NCBI GenBank assembly: GCA_036346225.1
Contig: JARFIW010001215.1
Span: 8,260,501 to 8,324,500 of the forward strand
Direction of reading: 5' to 3'
Origin: Platerodrilus igneus
Lineage: Eukaryota > Arthropoda > Insecta > Coleoptera > Lycidae
Length of the DNA: 64,000 nucleotides
The translations under genes and the position numbers were made by a program. The notes below the pieces were generated by a model. That model worked only from the letters and a program-made list of their open reading frames with translations, made no database searches and was not told where the DNA came from. Shown here in pieces: positions 1-10,727 of this stretch (its first letter is position 1; every line of letters begins with the position of its first letter).

Positions 1-69
1 GTCAATGTCAGATATAAGGAAAGAGTTCATGTACATATTATAATAAAATAATTTATAAAAGTTACAACA
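1..69 (+). repeat. Gypsy-1 5' LTR (truncated by window edge)
   Basis: These 69 bases match 21202-21270 with one mismatch (aaaat against atat near position 47). They end in ACAACA, directly before a primer-binding-site-like sequence. The upstream part of the LTR lies before the window. Confidence 0.9.
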
Positions 70-72
70 AAT

Positions 73-90
73 TGGCGACGAGGATAAAAG
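73..90 (+). other. Gypsy-1 primer binding site (probable)
   Basis: TGGCGACGAGGATAAAAG starts three bases after the LTR end. Position, and a start in TGG, are as expected for a tRNA-primed minus-strand start. I cannot assign the tRNA from sequence alone. Confidence 0.5.
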
Positions 91-106
91 GAAACATAAA
101 TAAAAT

Positions 107-1055
107 ATGTCTGAAGTCCAACAAGTATTACAAGCACTTACATCAATTATTCAAAATCAAGCAGATCAAAATGCAAAACTTCAAGATCAACAAGCAGAGA
201 TTCTCAAAGGACTAGCTTTAACAAAATCAACCCCAGTAAATAATGTATCAAATTTTCAAGATTTTGAGGTTACGAAAGAATCATTTAGTCAATATAGAAA
301 GTGGTTGGAAAATTGGTTTGAATTAAAAGGTATTGCAGGTAATCCAGAAAAATGCATAAAGGAACTAATTCATAATATTGGTTGTGAGACATATAATATC
401 ATGTGTGCCCTAACTACTCCAAATGACCCATCTACTAAGACATATCGAACTTGTAGAGTTATTGGAAAATCATTTGTGTCCTGTTCACAATGTTATAGTT
501 TAACAGCATCGATTCTTATCACGAATACAGCAGGAGAATGAAAATATTCCAACTTACGTAGCCGAACTTCGAAAGCTTTCGTCAACATGCAAATTCGAAT
601 GTGATTGTAAAAGGAGTGTTAGTAACATTTTTCTACGAGCTCAATTTATTAGGGGCATCAGAAATACTCAATTTAGAGAGAAGTTGCTACAATCAACAGA
701 GGCAAATTTTGAGAAAATTGTCGATATTGCCTTAGCCTTAGAAGCATCAAAACTAAACAACAATGAGATTTCTCAGTCAATGTCCGATTTGGCAACAGGT
801 TCTAATACAGTTAACCGAATATCGCGTTCCTCATCTAGAGGGAAAAAAAGCAGTCAAAATAGAAAGAAGTAATTTCCACAACGTAATCGATCAAAATCTC
901 GTAAACGAATTGATTTTAAAGCCTTAAGAATTGATAAAAATTGTTTAAAATGTGGAAAAGACAGCCATTTAGCAAATGATTGTTGGATTCCTAGCGGAAA
1001 GCTGTATTGTTTTCATTGTAATCGAGAGGGGCACGTACAAAGAGTTTGTATATCA
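107..1055 (+). pseudogene. Gypsy-1 gag, frameshifted
   Basis: The structural protein of the retrotransposon begins MSEVQQVL at 107. It has a glutamine-rich, probably coiled N-terminus and then a capsid-like region (QYRKWLENWF). The frame is lost around 440-470 and gag-like sequence continues in another frame from about 530 (YVAELRKLSS). An in-frame stop lies at 870-872. A CCHC zinc knuckle (CLKCGKDSHLANDC, about 940-985) and a second one (CFHCNREGHVQRVC, about 1008-1050) mark the nucleocapsid. Two zinc knuckles directly before a protease are typical of Ty3/Gypsy polyproteins. Confidence 0.85.
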
Positions 1056-1750
1056 TACCTATTGCAGAAACAATCAAGTCCTAAGGTCAAAGCTCTCACA
1101 CAAGTGGGAGAAGATACAGAATCTACAAACTTTCTAGACGATCTTGTTGGATATAATAAAATTTATAACATTTTTTCGATTCCTACGGAGTATGTCAAAA
1201 ATACATCAAAATATATGTTATCAGTTTATTTAAACGGGAAGCAACAAGAGTTTGAGGTTGATTCAGGTTCAAGTTTTACCTTGCTGTCCGAAGATCAATT
1301 CCGAAAACTAAAGATCGACACTAATAAAGAATACAAAAATACAATTCCGTTCTTATACCCATGGTGTGTTTCATCCAAAGGGGTATGTTATTTTGTATGT
1401 TGGTTATAATGGGAACAGATCAAGAGAATTATTGTTTATTGTACCGGACAATCTATCTCCGATATTAGGACGAATTTGGATTCGTCATTTAAACATTGAC
1501 TTAAAGGAACTTGACAGTACAAAAGTTAATGTTACACAAGTTTCAACATCAACATCCAACCCATCAATTGAATCAATTTTTGAAGAATACGCCGATATTT
1601 TCGAAAAACGTGTTGGATGCATTCCTAATTTTACATGTTCGTTAAAGCTCCGTAAAGATGCGAAACCAACATTTATCAAGGCTCGTGATGTACCTTTTGC
1701 TCTTCGAGAATCTATTGAAAGAGAATTGGATGCTCTCATAGCTGATGGGA
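1056..1750 (+). pseudogene. Gypsy-1 protease and start of RT, truncated by insertion
   Basis: An aspartic protease is recognised by the catalytic-type VDSGSSFTLL at about 1257. A +1 change of frame is needed near 1370-1400 to follow the protein. A linker then leads to the RT N-terminus (VPFALRESIERELDALIADG), which is cut at about 1750 by the tail of an inserted LINE made of TAA units. The rest of the same RT is at 18558. Processing enzymes of the element are therefore split and not translatable as one protein. Confidence 0.85.
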
Positions 1751-1870
1751 TAATAATAATAATAATAAATTTGATTTATTGAATATATACAAATACATAT
1801 ATCCAAAAGGACATGGTTCAGCAAGGCTGATTTTCAACCACTCCTGACTATAATTTAGTACACTTATTTA
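1750..1870 (-). mobile_element. Probable 3' tail of LINE-B
   Basis: This is a short AT-rich segment between Gypsy-1 and the tail of LINE-A. Read on the minus strand it ends in a run of ATT/TTA units exactly at the Gypsy-1 breakpoint, as expected for the 3' end of a microsatellite-tailed LINE. LINE-B, whose 5' end sits at the other side of the same breakpoint (18557), lacks its 3' end where Gypsy-2 begins. I infer that this piece is that missing end. It has no coding content. Confidence 0.4.
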
Positions 1871-2085
1871 GATTTTATTTATTTATTTATTTATTATTAA
1901 TATACGGGATAAATCCCCTTTTTACAAAAAACTTAAATAATTTTGTGCAATTAATTAAAAAAATAATAAAAAATTATATAACAATAATAATAATTACATG
2001 CAGGTTTGTTATATCAATAAACGCTATTCATAACATTAAAACCTTCCATATACTTGCATATGGAATTTCCTCTTCTTTGCCTTTT

Positions 2086-4060
2086 TTACTGCATATTAAC
2101 ATTCTTCAATTGATTTCGAAAAAATGGTATAGTTACACCAAAAAAATCAATTTGTGAAGAAAATTCATTTCCCAAGACACACAGCCGAGTTATTGTGGAA
2201 TTCATACCATAATTTGTTCTATGCAGAGGAATATGAAAAAAGAGTCTGGTTACGTGTAGCCTTAGCAGGCACATGAAGGTTTATTAGCTGAAGGATCTCT
2301 CGTGAGTCAATATGTGAGTTTATCAATTTGAAGAGCAATAACAGATCATTAATGAGTCTTCTGGCTTGTAAAGACTTAATGTTCAACAACTTGATGGCAT
2401 CATCATAAGTTAATGTATCAACTGGCAAGTATAGTTTAAAAGCATAAAATTAATAAACTTTCTTTGAACCCTTTCAATTTGAGATATTTGGTTTTGGTAA
2501 AATGGATTCCAGACTGGCGAATTGTATTCAACTAATGTGCGAACAAGACTAGTATAAAGTGTCATGATAGCAGCTGGATTGTTAAGAGTGCCACAATGTC
2601 TTTTTATAAACCCTAACATCTTGTAAGATTTGTTAATTATAGCATTAGTGTGCTCATGAAAACTTAGGGACGAGTCAAAACTATGCCCAAATCCCTTATT
2701 TTATTAACACGACAGAGACTAATTTTATTAATTTGGTAATCAAACGATAATGAATGATGTGATTTGATAAAGGTAATACTATAGCATTTTTTTATGTTGA
2801 AATTCATACCGTTGTCAATGCACCACTGGAAGACGGCATCAACATCTTCTTGCAGTTTTATGCAGTCGTCAACAGTTCTTATGTGACGAAACAGCTTTAA
2901 ATCATCTGCATATAATAAATGTTTGGAATTGATTATATATTGGCTAAGATCATTTATAAAAATAACAAATAGCAACGGACCTAGGTGGGAACCTTGCGGA
3001 ACACCTGATGGAACAAGAGTTTCATTAGAAGTGTAACCTACAATTCGAACGCTTTGCCTTCTGTCAAAGAGATAGCTTTGCAACCATTTCAATAAACAAC
3101 CATCGATTCCAAGTGCTTCAAGTTTTGCTATCAAAATAGTATGACTTACACTATCAAAGGCTTTGGAAAAATCGGTATAGATAGTATCTACTTGAAACCC
3201 TTCCTCCAAAGATGTGGAAATAAAATCCTTATACAGAATTAGATTACTCAATGTAGACCTTCCTGCAACGAAACCATGCTGTTGGTCTGTGATTAGTGGC
3301 CTGATAACAGAAGCTAATGTATCAGTGATCAAACTTTCAAGAATCTTGGGAATACAGCTAAGCACAGATATTGGTCTGTAATTACTAACTAAATTTTTGT
3401 TTCCAGATTTATAAATGGGAGTTACAAAACTAAGCTTCCAGAAGTCTGGCATACAGCCCTCCATTAGAGATGCATTAAAAAGTATAGAAAGAGGATAATA
3501 TAAAGTACCAGAACAAAGATTTAATAATTTAGGAGGGATACCATCAGGACCAGCTCCCTTAGTAACATCCAAAGCCATGAGTTTTTCTTGTATTAATTCA
3601 GGCTTAATATCAACATGAGAAATATGAACAGTATGCGTAAAGTTAAAATTAAAATTACTTGCAGACAATTTATCCTTTTATAGGTACTAGCAAAATACTT
3701 TGAGAAACCGTTAACTATATGAAGACCACCAGACAGCTCCACATCATCCAGATACATTATATCTGGAATACCAGTATCTGATCTTAGAGAATTAACAAAG
3801 CTCCAGAATGTCTTAATATTATGTGGAATGCTACATCCAACAAGATTTATATATCTTTCATAGCATTTTTCATGTAATTGTTTACACTCTCTCCTCAGAT
3901 TAGTAAAATGCTTATATGCATTCAAAGATCCGGTACTCTTGAATAACTTGTGAGCCATTTTTTTGCGGTAAATTAAATGTCTTAATTTATAACTGTACCA
4001 TTTGGGATAAGTTGTGCGTTTCAATCTCTTTACTGGGATAAACTTTTTTAATAGCATCAA
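2086..4060 (-). pseudogene. LINE-A reverse transcriptase, several frameshifts
   Basis: The linker (PKWYSYKLRHLIYRKK) runs to the RT core: KGAGPDGIPPKLL, TDFSKAFDSV (catalytic Asp), GVPQGSHLGPLLF and LLYADDLKLF (the YADD catalytic pair). The thumb and C-terminal part (VRTLVEYNSPVWNP, then NYGMNSTITRL) follow in two other frames. The core at 2664-3668 is one clean frame of 334 residues. Breaks occur near 3640, 2640, 2420 and 2260. The family is Jockey/CR1-like. Confidence 0.85.
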
Positions 4061-5252
4061 ACATTATATTATAAAATTTGTTCACGGCTTCTAAGATACT
4101 GTTAAAAGCTAAATGATGTTTCCAATCAATATTCAGAAAATGGTTATTCAAGTCTAAGTAATTTCCATTATTAAAATCAAATGTTAGACAATCATAATTC
4201 AACTTACGAAATGACTCTGTTTTCACATTGATTTCAGCAGATAATGATGAATGATGATAGGAGTTCATAAACGGGGGATCCAATGCTGGAGTAACTAATG
4301 TGTTGTGTTGATTAGAAAAAATTAAATCTAAAAAAATTCCTTGTGAATTTGGCAAGTCATTAATTTGAAACATATTAAGAATTGAATAGGTATTGCAAAT
4401 AATGTCACTGTTAAGCGAAGGAACTCTAACAATAGCAGAAGTACCATAACAATCATTTTGCCATCTAATTACATTAGGCAAATTAAAATCACCAAATACA
4501 TACATAGGTAAGTTTGAATAATTATCGGATATATGTTCAATGTTTGTTGAATGATTTTCATAAATTTCAGGTTCGGAATGCGGGGGAATGTAAACCCCAC
4601 CAATAACCACAGTAGTAGATTTGTGTAATTTCACCTTAACATATAAATCTTCAGCAGTATCACAAACTGTAGATATAATAGTGGACGATAGTTGCTTATT
4701 GACTGCAATCATAACCCCACCTCCTCTTGTTTTCTTGCTTGTGATAGAAGATCGGTCTTTTCTATAGATGTTATAGTTAGTAAGACCTAATTCACTAGTT
4801 TCAATGTCTGACGATAACCATGTTTCACAGAGAATAACAATTTCATAAATAGAAGAGTTAAGTTCATTCCGCAGAATATTTAGTTTTGTTCGCAAACCAC
4901 CAACATTTTGAAAATACACATTAATTAATGAAAAATCGGCACTATTTGAATACACTGCAGCATTAGTTTCACATGCTAGTTTTTTAGAACGATTGTTAAA
5001 TATTTTTGGTACACCCCTAGTATATTTAATATATATGTCTTCTTCACCATTAGCTTTTCTTGCTATTAATTCTCTGCGCAAATCTTGATAGTATCGTCTC
5101 TGCATTGGAGTTTGATCAGAATAGATTCTAGCATTAAAACCCAATTTGGGAAGTTTTGATTTATTTCTCAGTGTTTCTGCCACCTCCAATGGACTGTTTA
5201 GTATGACTTTCAAGGGCCGATTCTTATCACCTCTTTGGCCTAATCTGATCAA
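3987..5252 (-). pseudogene. LINE-A endonuclease (APE-type) region
   Basis: The open frame is 421 residues. It starts with the ORF1 C-terminal motif (GDKNRPLKVIL) and enters an apurinic-type endonuclease at about residue 110: VYFQNVGGLRTK, then ILCETWLSS (catalytic Glu block), GGGVMIAVN, GGVYIPP and VFGDFNLP (GDFN block). The endonuclease nicks the genomic target to prime reverse transcription. The frame is lost before the reverse transcriptase. The later target-contact region (HHSSLSAEI) is present. Confidence 0.85.
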
Positions 5253-5686
5253 TTTCTTTATGTTAATATTGACGGATGGGTCTAATAAAGGCGTTATTAT
5301 AGACTCAATTTTGTTTTATCATCTTTCATTCTTGCCTCGCTGTTAGATGAAGTAGATTCTTCCACATTAATAACCATTATATTATTTGATCTCAGCTGAC
5401 GTTCCTGAATTTCAACGAACATATCCTCAAAACTTCTGCTTTTGAGTTTTTCAACTTCAACTTGTAATTCAAGAATTGTTTTCATCAAAGAGGGGATGTT
5501 TAACAACCCCTCTTCACAATCATCACAAAAGTATTTGAGAGTGCGCCCACCTTTCAATTCAATCACTTTAATTTCAGAAGCTGTCAGTCCAGAACAACTT
5601 TTATGGATAGGCCTTTTACAACCACCACAATGAAGGAAAATATCTTTCTCAGGATTCAATTCCTCTTTACATTTTATACAGATCAT
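5253..5686 (-). pseudogene. LINE-A ORF1: PHD-type zinc finger plus coiled coil
   Basis: The protein begins MICIKCKEEL. Its Cys/His pattern (CIKC, CGGC, HKSC, CDDC) fits a PHD finger in residues 1-60. A heptad-rich segment (LELQVEVEKLKSRS) follows. Such PHD-coil ORF1 proteins occur in CR1/L2/Jockey-like LINEs and are thought to bind the element RNP. The frame stops at 5297 because of a one-base shift. Similar sequence continues in the next frame into the endonuclease ORF without another stop, so ORF1 and ORF2 may have been one polyprotein. Confidence 0.75.
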
Positions 5687-6085
5687 GTTAATTTAGGTTG
5701 TTAAAACAGTTGTAAATTTATGTTTGATTATCAAAAACCGGCCAGATGATACACCACTGGATATTAATTTAAGTACAAGTCAGATCTGCTGTATAACTTG
5801 TTTAACTGTTATCACTATCTATTGATTATAAAACACCAAATGTTAATAGATTAATGGCTTTTAAAATTAAAACTTGTATAAATTATAGAATTACAGCACT
5901 GAATAAGTAACAAATATCTCATGAAAGAGAAATATTTCATGGCAGTTAGGTGCCTTTTTTAAAAATATGACTATTTGTGTAAATATTAGATTTTAAACTG
6001 CACTTAAACTGTATGAAAATTAGCACTTTTAGCAGAGCAAAATAAACACATGCACACATCAATACTTCAACACTTAGCATTTTAA

Positions 6086-6297
6086 TGAGATTAGAAGTAA
6101 AACATAGAGATTTATGCAATACAAATGAGTAAACATTTAATAATAAAACCAAAATAAGCACACAATATATTATATACGTTTAGATACAGGTTCGCGAGCT
6201 CTACGATGTACACACTACGGCACGCTATGGACAACTCATTGTGCCAGAAGGGCGTGATAACGAGGCAAGGCACACAACACTGCATGATGGCGTTACA
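6086..6297 (-). repeat. Gypsy-2 3' LTR
   Basis: This 212-bp copy starts TGAGATTAG and ends GGCGTTACA on the + strand (TG...CA in either reading). It matches 16910-17121 except for four substitutions. Confidence 0.88.
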
Positions 6298-6307
6298 CAC
6301 TCCCCCT

Positions 6308-6736
6308 CTAGTTCCAATGACGTCCCGACGAGGAACCAGCACAAACTTCACTCACACTAGTGTTTGCAACAACCAATTTCTTTTTTGGACAACCTCTTTT
6401 TTTAATAGGAAGTTTTGGACTAACTTCCGAATTTCCTTTAAATGGTATAAGCGCAGATACATGATAAATTCCAGCGGATTCATTCAAATTATCACACTTC
6501 CCTATCTCATAACTGGTGTGTGAAACTTTTCTTAAAATGACATAAGGGCCATCCCTCCTGGGATTTAATTTGCTTGAAATTCCTTTCTTTGCGCTACTAA
6601 GTGTATGCAAATTCACTAGTACTTTGTCGCCAACATTGTAACTAAGAGATTCTTTTCTGTGCAAATCGGCATACTTCTTGCTTTTTAGTTTTTCCTTTTC
6701 ACTATTATCCCGAGCCTGATTTAGATTAATTGCCAG
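6308..6736 (-). pseudogene. Gypsy-2 integrase C-terminus
   Basis: This continues the integrase after the BEL insertion. It starts at the second copy of the GCCAG duplication and runs in one open frame through the SH3-like NVGDKVLVNLHTLS and RRDGPYVILRK segment. It ends in a basic tail (KKRGCPKKKLV) that could be nuclear-targeting. It stops at 6308, just before the purine tract and 3' LTR. No env gene is seen. Confidence 0.8.
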
Positions 6737-7103
6737 TGTTGCGGTTTGGGTTCAGAAATAAGGGGCTTCAAATTTTGGAACTTCTCTTAAATGACGTTGT
6801 ACTGGCTCATTGTTCTGTTTATTTATAATACAAAGCAGAATTATAAGGGTACGTTGAGTAAAAGAGATGGTGGTGTTCAAAATTTTCCTAAAATTAACAA
6901 TATAAATCTTTTGCATTAAACAACAACATTAGCTTACACTTGTGCCCTTTATACCTATTTTATGGAGTTTATATACAACAAGTTCTTTGACAGCTGTAAT
7001 TAAAACTTGTCACTCTCAATTTCTTTTCAGGGCCAAGCGTATAAATTATAAAATAATCAATTCACAAGCAAGCTACTGTGGGAGCTTAACAGTTTCAGTA
7101 ACA
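6737..7103 (-). repeat. BEL 3' LTR
   Basis: It is 367 bp, TGTTGCGG...CAGTAACA on the + strand, and identical to 12387-12753 by eye. Confidence 0.95.
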
Positions 7104-7773
7104 TTCTCCCCTTCGGTACACTGACGCAGCGCCGCTGTGTTCAGTTTACCTTCTACGTCCAGTACTGCCACTTTCGCTGCCGGGCGTGTGTAGAACTTAT
7201 TACCGCACTGCACCACTACCTGTCGTACTTGATCGTCTTTCTTGCTCTTTACCACATCGATAATCTTTCCTTCTTCCAAGAATCTCGGCGTGTCATCCAT
7301 TATCACTACGACGTTTCCAATCGCTATGGGCTGGACAGATTGAAACCATTTCGTTGAACGCGTGATCGTCGGCAGGTATTCTCTAATCCAGCGGCGCCAG
7401 AACATGTTGGCCATTTGCTGTGATAAGTGATACTGGGAGCGAAGACATACGTCGCTTTCAGTTGGATCGATGAGCGGCTTTGAACCTCGTGACGAGCCCA
7501 TGAGTAAATGATTCGGGTTCAAAGAAGCGTCCACGAAAGTATGCATTTGAAGATTATCGATCGGTTCGGAAAAGTAACATCGGGGTATTCTTATTTCCCG
7601 AATTTTCGGCAATGTTTTTGTCCAAGCTATCCACTTCGCGTGCTGACGGTCTGTGATAACTTGATTCCACCCAATCGCGGAACGCCAAATTTCTTGTAAT
7701 AAGATTTTTAGGTATACCATAAAACATGAAATTAGTCCAAGAGGATCAAACACGGACATCAACGTTTTTAGCA
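7104..7773 (-). pseudogene. BEL RNase H start fused to polyprotein C-terminus (internal deletion)
   Basis: The frame reads from the post-RT connection (VFDPLGLISCF, RSAIGWNQ) to the first RNase H motif (HTFVDAS). It then jumps without a frame break to LNPNHLLMG, which belongs near the end of the Pao integrase, and on to the DUF5641-like tail (FWRRWIREYLPTI). The join is near 7519. The RNase H body and the integrase core are deleted, so this copy could move only with enzymes supplied by another element. Confidence 0.85.
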
Positions 7774-8115
7774 ATAAGAAATAAAAGACCAAATCAGTCA
7801 CCTGAAAGTACACCTACAGAAGAACTAAATGAAACTTACATTGAACATCAAATAAGAGAAGCAACACAAAAGAAAAAACAAGAAACCAACCAAGAATCAA
7901 CCCTGTCGAATTTATCACAAACCAAACGGACAAACAAAAAACAAAAAAAGGATCCTACAATTAAAAAGAAGAACTTGGAACAAACTGAATCCCCAAAACA
8001 CAATACAATAAAGGAAATCATAGAAAGTGATCCAGCCAAATACATTATCTCATTCGACGAATTTCAGGACTTTCTAGAAAACACGATCGAACAAAAAAAT
8101 ACTAGAATTAAGTAA
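7774..8115 (+). pseudogene. LINE-C ORF1 fragment
   Basis: This is a highly polar, lysine- and glutamine-rich open frame (KKKQETNQES, TKRTNKKQKKDP). It ends with SFDEFQDFLENTIEQ, which resembles the tail of Jockey-like ORF1 proteins. No zinc knuckle is seen. The frame is open leftward into BEL, so its true N-terminus is absent. Confidence 0.55.
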
Positions 8116-8275
8116 AAACTATACCAAAGATACAAACCAACTTATACAAATGATGCATGAAATCCAAAACAATACTGATGACAAAAAATAAAACAACAAT
8201 AACAAGAATAACTAAAAATGGAGGAACAACAAATTGAGTCAGAAATGTCTGATTCCTCAGTCGATAATCAATAAC

Positions 8276-8470
8276 ATGAACATCATTCAATGGAATTGTA
8301 ATGGACTTCAATCCCATAAAGCTGAATTCCAAAACTAATTGAAGAAACACAACCTCATTACATATGCTTACAAGAAACACACTTCAAAGAACATCAAAAC
8401 ATAAATACATACAATTTTATACAATATCGCAAGGACAGACTAAACACACATATAGCTAGCGGAGGGTGGC
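8276..8470 (+). pseudogene. LINE-C endonuclease N-terminus
   Basis: MNIIQWNCNGL at 8276 is the first block of the APE endonuclease. An in-frame stop follows AEFQN. The second block, CLQETHF (catalytic Glu), and YNFIQYRKD follow before the sequence decays into unrelated 3' sequence. Confidence 0.75.
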
Positions 8471-8701
8471 AATTCTAGTAAACAACAAACAACATACAAC
8501 AAGATGTACAAACTATCCTGAGAGACACATCCAATATTGAACCACTGCTGAACTATCTTAAAGACATAGAAATCCAACATCGTATATAAAATATATAAAA
8601 GATAAACATATATTGTACCATAGATTATAAATAATACTTCCAACCTCCGCTAATAACTGTAAAGGTGGAAGCGGATGAAAGTGAAATTAAAAAAAAAAAA
8701 A

Positions 8702-9782
8702 AACGTTTTTAGCACTTCGCGTTTCGTTGCGGGACGTTGACCATTTAGGATTTCTGGTGGTATCCTACCGAGATTAATTTCATAATAGAGCATGTCAGTT
8801 TCGGTCGACCACCACATTCCAAGTATTTTAGCTCCCAACGAATTATTTGCCAGGTTCAAATTCTTGTTATTAGAATCAGAGTCCTCTGCGCCTATAGCAT
8901 GCAACACTTGTGAGGAGTTCGACACAAACTTGCGTAACTCAAACCCTGCTTCAGCGTGTATTCGTACCACGTCCTTCGCAACCGATATTGCCTCCCCTTC
9001 GGTGGCAAAACTGTCTAACCAATCATCGACATAATGATTATCTCGGATGGCAATCACAGCGCGGGATGAGACGACTCGAATTTTGCGGCATGCATGTTCT
9101 TGACGTAATGTGCAGTACTAGGTGAGCAGGAGGCACCAAACGTCATCACCTGCATCACATAAACCTCAATCTCTGATTTTTGTTTACTATTACGCCATAG
9201 GAATCGCTGGGCCTGTTGGTCTTCTTCTCGGATCAACACTTGATGGAACATTTCACGTATATCCCTGATATTGCGAATTTTCTTTCACGGAATCGAAACA
9301 AAACAGCAGGAAGTGAACAAAGTAGATCGGGACCTTTTAGCAAACATGAATTTAGCGAAATACATCCTACAGTTGCTGCTGCATCCCACACCAAGCGCAC
9401 TTTCCCGGTTTATTCGGATTTATTACGGGAATACAGGTAGGTACCAAGTTTTGGTGTACGCTGCAACTTCTTCTTTGTTCAGCTTACGTGCATATCCTTT
9501 GTCGACATATTCTATTAATCGTAGTTGAAGATTAGCATAAAGCGCTGGATCTTTATTCATTTTTTGCTCAAGGCACAGCAGGCGTTTATATGCCATTTCA
9601 TAACTATCCGGAAGCTGAATTTTGTCGTATCGCCATAATAAACCCGAAACGTAGCGTTGCCCAACCTGTTTTGTTTCACTCTTAAGGATGGCGATGGCGC
9701 GTTTATCTTCCGATGTTATTAGAGGAACGTCCGGTCTTTTAACACCGAAATTGTCAATAGAAAAGTATTCTTGGATTTTCAT
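8702..9782 (-). pseudogene. BEL reverse transcriptase, frameshifted
   Basis: The N-terminal part (SGLLWRYDKIQLPDSYEMAY) is at 9423-9782. The palm region ([35 protein letters not shown]) is at 9054-9251, and the catalytic NHYVDDWLDSF (VDD) is at 8650-9057. A segment around 9260-9420 is rearranged or shifted. The frame runs into LINE-C at TKREVLKT and resumes on its other side at 7773 (SVFDPLGLISCF). Confidence 0.85.
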
Positions 9783-10696
9783 ATGTATGTCGTCGTCCGA
9801 TGAGCAACTGCAGGCATAAAATGAGGCTGTGCATTTGCAGCATTCAATGTGACGTCACCGATTGAACCACAGATAATCCACCCCAACTTCGTTTTAGTCG
9901 CAATTGGCTCACCAGGTCTACCTTCCTTGATCTTTCTTGGGAGGCTCAGCTCTAAATGTTTAATTCCAATGAGCAGGCGTGGTTTAGCATTCTTGTATTC
10001 AGCGATAGGAATGTTTCGTAAGTGTGCCGACGTTCCAGGAAATGATTCATAATTAAGTGTTTGTGTTGGAAGATCTAACGATTTAACGGTTCTAACGTCT
10101 GACAGTTCATATCTTTTGCTTTTAGGCATATCTCCAGAAATATCGAAGGATACTCGTCTACTATTCTCCTCTAAGCGCGTCGTATCACCGGTCCACTTTA
10201 GATGAAGTGGCTCGAGTGGTCCGGTGACATCTAAAATTTGAACAATCTCGTCGTCGACTAGAGTTAAAGTCGAACCTTCGTCAAGGAACGCATAGGTTCT
10301 GAGGTATGCTTTCGGTCCGTATAGTATTACTGGAACGATTCGCATCAGTATCTGAGCCGTCGTCGTTTGATGGAGATTGATAACTTCTTGTTTTGGTGCT
10401 CCATTAACGGTTGAATTTTTGATCGCATGCAGCTTTGTATCATGCAACAGTGGATTATGTTTAAAGATACATCCATCGACACCACATTCTTTATGCACTT
10501 TACATCTACCCGCATAGTGAGACCCTAAACATTTCCGGCACAGTTTATGTTGTCTTAGTAGTTCCCACCGCTTAGTTTTAGAAGATTCTAAAAATAATCG
10601 GCACTCGTTTACACTATGAATGCCGTCGTTACAGAGTGAACATTTATTAGTGTGTGGGTGCCTGTTTTTATCTCTCGATAACACCCGGTTTTCCAA
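9779..10696 (-). pseudogene. BEL zinc-finger and aspartic protease region
   Basis: The frame is 305 residues. It opens with the Pao-type Cys/His cluster (CSLCNDGIHSVNEC, CRKCLGSHYAGRC) and has an aspartic protease site written FLDEGSTLTLVDDE, where the usual D-S-G is D-E-G as in other Pao proteases. The downstream RLLIGIKHLEL and TKLGWIICG motifs are the conserved region before RT. This stretch is uninterrupted. The next segment (9423-9782) overlaps it by four bases in another frame. Confidence 0.85.
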
Positions 10697-10727
10697 ACTT
10701 AAGGAATGTGCATTGTGAATCGATTGC

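Larger units (their letters stand above)
1871..6085 (-). mobile_element. LINE-A: Jockey/CR1-like non-LTR retrotransposon, near full length
   Basis: Minus-strand order is 5' untranslated sequence (about 6085-5690), a PHD-type zinc-finger ORF1, endonuclease, reverse transcriptase and a C-terminal domain ending near 2086. Then comes a 3' UTR ending in AATA repeats at about 1871-1890. All domains are present, but frameshifts separate them, so it is a dead near-complete copy. The exact 5' boundary against Gypsy-2 (6086) and a target duplication could not be established. Confidence 0.8.
7774..8701 (+). mobile_element. LINE-C: short poly(A) LINE inside BEL
   Basis: The insert is 928 bp, ends in A14, and is flanked by a 13-bp duplication, AACGTTTTTAGCA (7761-7773 and 8702-8714). 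It contains a lysine/glutamine-rich ORF1-like fragment (7774-8115), and from 8276 the start of an endonuclease: MNIIQWNCNGLQSHKAEF followed after a stop by CLQETHFKEH. Reverse transcriptase is missing, so the copy has a large internal deletion. The family is Jockey/R1-like by the NCNGL and LQETH motifs. Confidence 0.9.

Noticed and set aside
7726..7773. ATG at 7726 as start of the LINE-C ORF1
   Set aside because: The 13-bp duplication shows that LINE-C begins at 7774. The ATG belongs to BEL antisense sequence.
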